Shown: positions 7,475-10,545 of the stretch, piece after piece
Position numbering within the stretch: the stretch's first letter is position 1
How the letters are laid out: each line of letters begins with the position of its first letter
Origin: Glaciimonas sp.
Lineage (GTDB): Bacteria; Pseudomonadota; Gammaproteobacteria; Burkholderiales; Burkholderiaceae
Length of the DNA stretch: 10,545 nt
Assembly (NCBI GenBank): GCA_014377145.1
Contig: JACMQE010000244.1
Coordinates: 1 to 10,545 of the forward strand
Direction of reading: 5' to 3'
Notes under the pieces: generated by a model
What the model saw: the letters and a program-made list of their open reading frames with translations, nothing else
Told to the model about the DNA's origin: nothing
The model's database searches: none
Made by a program: the position numbers and the translations under genes

Positions 7475-8725
7475 ATGCGCCGTCCGTCTAAAACACCCCG
7501 CAAGTTCTCCACCGACAGCCACCGCCTGACTGAGTTAGCACAAGCGCTTGTTCTAGCTTCCAGTCGTATGGAAGAACGTGCCTGGGAACACGAGCTTGAC
7601 ACTCAGCTCAACAAGCTCCTCAAAAGCCACCACCAAGAACCTATCGATAGCGCACTCGAACACTTATTTCCAGACGAGGCTGATGCTTACGATGCCTTGA
7701 TGGATGCAATTGAAGCCTGTAGCGAATCAGCAACCACAGAACATGATGGCGTCAGCTACGACACTTTATTAATAGCAATGCCGATATTGGCCTGGACGCG
7801 CTTCTCGATCGCCGCCGGTACGATTCCACTTGGCATATTAACTACGCTGAGCAGCCATTTGCACGCCCATATTCTGGCACCTGATGTCAGCGTGGCGCTG
7901 ATCCCCACCTTGTACGCAATTGATCAACTGCCGCGTTCTCATGCTGACACTTACACGCTAATGCAACGTATGACACACGCAGCGCTCACCGGAAGCACCG
8001 TATCTAGTGCCGCTAACCCACCAGAAGCTGCACCCTTTCTAGCCGATACCCGTTATTTATTAGCTACACTGGTAGTGCCGAAAGGACGCCCATTATTTTG
8101 CTGGCAACCTGGAGCCACCCCAAGTAGCGGTAATTCCAGCAACGCCATGAAAAAAGCCATTGCTTTAGAACATTGGCAAGCGCAAGTAACCCCTAACGTG
8201 AGCCGACTGCTACCCGGTTGCGGCATTGACCTGTTATTGCCCGAAGCCTATTTCGTCGCCTGTCGTGAAGGCGATAAACAAATTCGCCCTGTATCTTTAC
8301 GCGCAGCCAGCTATTACCTTGCTACCACGCTAGAAATCGAGAGCAAAGACCTGCATGTGACTATCGGTCAATTTAGCGAGCAGCCAGAAAGCAATCGCGT
8401 TGACGAATACCGGATAGGGTTTTCCATCGGACAAACTCCTGACGTCATTTATGGTGTAGTGTGGCCACTATACGGACAAGAAGAGGCGATCGAAGAAGTG
8501 ACCAACATCAATTCAACCGACACCGAAACACAAACACCGCTAGAGCAAATTCTCTTATTGCTGCACGAATGTGGCATCAGCGACATACAGCGCCATGATG
8601 AACTATTTGCTATGGAATTCTGCGACGACTGCGGATCGCCTTTCTATGCCGATCCCGAAGGCGAGTTAGTCCACCCTGAAATGCCAGAAAATGCGCCACA
8701 AAGCGGATCGGCGCATTTTCATTAA
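7475..8725 (+). CDS. DUF2863 family protein, function unknown
   Basis: The gene encodes a 416-residue soluble protein without signal peptide or membrane spans. Its overall pattern matches the DUF2863 family, which I know mainly from Burkholderiales. This includes an N-terminal MRRP..K, a SHRLTELAQAL helix, a DADAYDALMDAIEAC-like region (here EADAYDALMDAIEAC) and a DEYRIGFSIG block. It also includes a C-terminal FCDDCGSPFYADPEGELVHPE segment. That last segment has a CxxC pair (Cys383, Cys386) resembling half of a zinc knuckle. The molecular role of the family is not known to me. The ATG at 7475 fits the family N-terminus, but no clear ribosome binding site is visible. A TACAAT (7408-7413) could be a -10 box, with only a weak -35 at 19 bases spacing. 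The gene stands alone after the acnA terminator and looks intact and constrained, unlike its right-hand neighbours. Confidence 0.88.
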   Translation: MRRPSKTPRKFSTDSHRLTELAQALVLASSRMEERAWEHELDTQLNKLLKSHHQEPIDSALEHLFPDEADAYDALMDAIEACSESATTEHDGVSYDTLLIAMPILAWTRFSIAAGTIPLGILTTLSSHLHAHILAPDVSVALIPTLYAIDQLPRSHADTYTLMQRMTHAALTGSTVSSAANPPEAAPFLADTRYLLATLVVPKGRPLFCWQPGATPSSGNSSNAMKKAIALEHWQAQVTPNVSRLLPGCGIDLLLPEAYFVACREGDKQIRPVSLRAASYYLATTLEIESKDLHVTIGQFSEQPESNRVDEYRIGFSIGQTPDVIYGVVWPLYGQEEAIEEVTNINSTDTETQTPLEQILLLLHECGISDIQRHDELFAMEFCDDCGSPFYADPEGELVHPEMPENAPQSGSAHFH

Positions 8726-8971
8726 GTTTGATCAATTTTTCCGGACATGAAAGTTAATCCTGATAAGCACCTAAGCGCAGTTTAAAAAACTAAAGCGAAT
8801 CCAACTTAAGGAATTTTCAGATTAAAGAATGCAACTTTAGTTAGCGATAAGGTTGCATTAGAACGATCAGCGAAAGACTAATTGTTCAAATAGAAAATCG
8901 CTGCGCTAGGGCCTATCTCCAATTAAGGAGCTTGTAACCTCCTCGCTGAAGCTCCTAAGAGGCGGCAGGAA
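8726..8971. other. intergenic region with possible IS left end
   Basis: No gene is seen in these 246 bases. A 7-base inverted repeat, ATGCAAC (8829-8835) and GTTGCAT (8852-8858), has a 16-base loop and no T run, so it is not a convincing terminator for the DUF2863 gene. From about 8908 the sequence GGGCCTATCTCCAATTAAGG is a plausible left end of the transposon whose transposase starts at 8972. It lies the expected short distance upstream and begins with a G-rich block. No matching right end was found, so the boundary is tentative. Confidence 0.35.
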
Positions 8972-9546
8972 ATGACAGCGCGACGTTACAGCCTGAGCGA
9001 TGCACAATGGGAGCAAATAAAAGGGCTCTTGCTTGGAAAAGTAGGAGATGTCGGCGCGATAGCGAAAGACAATCGTTTATTTATTGAAGCGGTGCTGTAG
9101 CGCTATGTGCGGGAATACCGTGACGCGATTTGCCAGAGCGATTTGGTTTATGGAAAACGTTACAAACGTGTTTTAGTCGTTGGGTAGTGACGAATATTTG
9201 GAAGAAGGAAGGTATTTGATCACTTATCGTAAGCTGCAGATAACGAGTACGCCATGATAGATAGCACAAACCCACCAGCATAGCGCGGGCATTATAGGTA
9301 ATCAAAAAAGACCCGTGAAGCGATTGGTCGTTCCAGCGGCAGCATGAGCACCAAAATTCACGCGACCGTTGACCCGTTGGCAACCCTGTGAATTTTTATC
9401 TTACCCAGGGTCAGCGTTCTGATTTTGAGGGAATCGAAGTATTGATTTCTGAATGAACAGCGCCGATGATATTCGCCGACAAGGCTTATGATGCCGATGC
9501 GCGGGTGATCGCGACTTTGGAAGCTGTGGAGAAAACCGCGCTAATA
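8908..9546 (+). mobile_element. remnant of an IS5-family insertion sequence
   Basis: The transposase relic at 8972-9546 defines the element. Its probable left end is near 8908, while the right end, including the last third of the transposase and the terminal repeat, is missing. No target-site duplication could be identified. The element is immobile by itself. Its position beside a broken carboxypeptidase gene fits deletion or rearrangement after insertion, though that history is inferred. Confidence 0.6.
8972..9546 (+). pseudogene. decayed, truncated IS5-family transposase
   Basis: Conserved blocks of an IS5-family DDE transposase occur in the right order but in several frames. Frame one from ATG 8972 reads [20 protein letters not shown] through [11 protein letters not shown] and hits TAG at 9098-9100. 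Shifted, GIP-stop-RDLPERFG (9112 on) is the family's GIPWRDLPERFG with Trp turned to TGA (9121-9123), and SRWVVTNIWKK follows. Next come DNEYAMIDST (first catalytic Asp, codon 9260-9262), GRSSGSMSTKIHATVDPL, GNPVNFYLTQGQ-SDFEG and ADKAYDADARVIA (second Asp, codon 9478-9480). Similarity ends after VEKTALI near 9546, so the PPKSNR region and the catalytic Glu are gone. At least four stops and several frameshifts show an old, inactive copy. It sits between two convergent genes. Confidence 0.88.
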
Positions 9547-9749
9547 CAAATTTAACATCATTACAACAGCCCTAATTAAAAACAAGCCCTAACTTTCACA
9601 AGGAGCGCAGCAATTCTTTGCCCTATTTTAGGTCAAACGATCCGTAAAATTAGGACTCCCAACTCCAAAAATTAGGCTACCGTATGGGCCATTAATCTTT
9701 TTACGAATTCATCAACCATCCAATAGAAAATATAAGTATGTTTTCTGTT
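9547..9749. other. AT-rich spacer with short repeats, no gene
   Basis: These 203 bases between the IS relic and the carboxypeptidase pseudogene encode nothing I recognise. AGCCCTAA occurs twice, 17 bases apart (9568-9575, 9585-9592). AAAATTAGG occurs twice, 22 bases apart (9646-9654, 9668-9676). The second motif is roughly the inverse of CCTAATT in the first group. They may be scar material from mobile elements or chance in AT-rich DNA. Confidence 0.3.
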
Positions 9750-10545
9750 CTATTCAAATACTTTCAAAATAGGCTGTAAGCTGGCTGCCCCAAGCCTTGC
9801 ACTACACGCCCCATTCCAGCCAGTTTTAGCATTTGGTAAATTGGCATTATCCTTAAAAAGTAATTCCAACATCAGTGATAGACATTGAAAAGTATGGCCT
9901 ACGTATTTTGATGCAAGCTTCAATGTACCAGCATGGTACTTACTAGCTTGATAACCATATTTATTTTGAAAATCGGGGCTAGCAATTTCAAAATTCGCGA
10001 TAAATTTATTCTGCTCGAGAGCCTTCTCAGCATTGAATCTTTCGAGCATCTCCGATCCCGCGACAAAGATATAGAGTAACGCCTTATCACCGTGCGCATC
10101 AAGAAATAGATCGCAGCCAATTGCATGGATTTTATTTTTTACCAGAAAAAATTCCGGACTTTTTTCTAGCGACGGCGTCATCCACTCACGATTTAAATTT
10201 GCGCCAGCCGTATTAGTTCGCAAATTGCCACGCACCGCACCATCAGGATTCATATTCGGCACCACGTAAAAACCCACTTTGTGCAATACCCGCGTTGCGA
10301 TCGGATTAGCCTCATCTAACAATGCATCTCCAAGCCTTAGACAAACCACTCAGCCATCGCCTCGCTCGGGTGCTGGCGCGCAATCACCCACACTTTTTTA
10401 ACCGCAGAAGGATTACCAATCAACATCAAATTCAAATCGTGGCCATCCACCGTGCTACCTAGATCCTCAACCGCCACCCGCGGCGAATGCCAAGCCCGAC
10501 CCAATAGACCGAGACGACGCTCCTAAGTATACGGCTCAAAGTAAG
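9750..10545 (-). pseudogene. M14-type cytosolic carboxypeptidase, broken and cut by the window edge
   Basis: On the minus strand the product resembles bacterial M14-type cytosolic carboxypeptidases, zinc enzymes of about 375 residues. The upstream part reads YFEPYT-stop-ERRLGLLGRAWHSPRVAVEDLGSTVDG and then VWVIARQHPSEAMAEWFV-stop. The in-frame stops are TAG at 10523-10525 and TAA at 10337-10339. A one-base loss near 10330-10336 then shifts to the frame that runs from about 10349 to 9750. That frame has DALLDEANP, VVPNMNPDGAVRGNLRTN, NLNREW, CDLFLDAHGD, LKLASKYVGHTF and the C-terminal LQPILKVFE. The zinc ligands are still recognisable (His and Glu of HPSE at 10361-10372, and His of DAHGD), as is the catalytic Glu in LMLELLFKD. 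The usual HPGET has become HPSEA, and the HGDE glutamate is Lys. Two stops plus a frameshift make inactivation clear. Residues upstream of YFEPYT lie outside the window. Confidence 0.87.

Noticed and set aside
8829..8858. Hairpin ATGCAAC/GTTGCAT as terminator of the DUF2863 gene
   Set aside because: The stem is short with a 16-base loop and no T tract follows.
9081..9383. 100-codon minus-strand frame in the IS remnant
   Set aside because: It is antisense to the transposase blocks, which are collinear on the plus strand.
1..10545. CRISPR array, tRNA or rRNA genes, toxin-antitoxin or phage-defence genes
   Set aside because: I looked on both strands and found no regular repeat-spacer pattern, no tRNA-like sequence and no defence-related domains.

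Overview
The window looks like a chromosomal segment from a betaproteobacterium of the order Burkholderiales, most likely close to Oxalobacteraceae (Herminiimonas, Glaciimonas or Collimonas type). The grounds are recalled protein similarity (SdhD N-terminus, SdhC, Mdh, AcnA and a DUF2863 protein, a family I know mainly from Burkholderiales) and the gene order sdh operon - gntR - mdh - HpcH/HpaI-type lyase - acnA. Base composition looks moderate to low for that group. No database search was possible, so the taxonomy is inference.

Layout. Positions 1-446 (minus) hold the start of sdhD and all of sdhC, the membrane anchor subunits of succinate dehydrogenase, with their own promoter near 586-614. 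Positions 665-1397 (minus) hold a GntR/UTRA regulator broken by a frameshift. A 380-base divergent region (1398-1777) carries a good sigma70 promoter for mdh, with a perfect 10-base palindrome just upstream of the -35. Downstream on the plus strand lie intact mdh (1778-2767), a CitE-like lyase that lacks an internal segment of about 60 residues (2879-3640), a frameshifted small exported protein (3775-4292), and intact acnA (4562-7285), which ends at a strong intrinsic terminator. The acnA promoter is overlapped by an 11-base perfect inverted repeat. Next is an intact DUF2863 gene (7475-8725). The right end holds a heavily decayed IS5-family transposase (8972-9546) and, on the minus strand, a broken M14-type cytosolic carboxypeptidase gene running off the window (9750-10545).

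Function. The intact genes (sdhC, mdh, acnA) encode three steps of the TCA cycle: succinate oxidation, malate oxidation and citrate/isocitrate isomerisation. The regulator that probably served this cluster, the accessory lyase, the exported protein, the transposase and the carboxypeptidase are all damaged. The picture is a conserved core-metabolism block in a genome losing accessory genes. Two of the frameshifts sit in A6/A7 tracts, so sequencing error must be excluded for those. I see no convincing new multi-gene system, CRISPR array, RNA gene or intact mobile element. The most useful leads are the regulatory palindromes at acnA and mdh and the pattern of gene decay.
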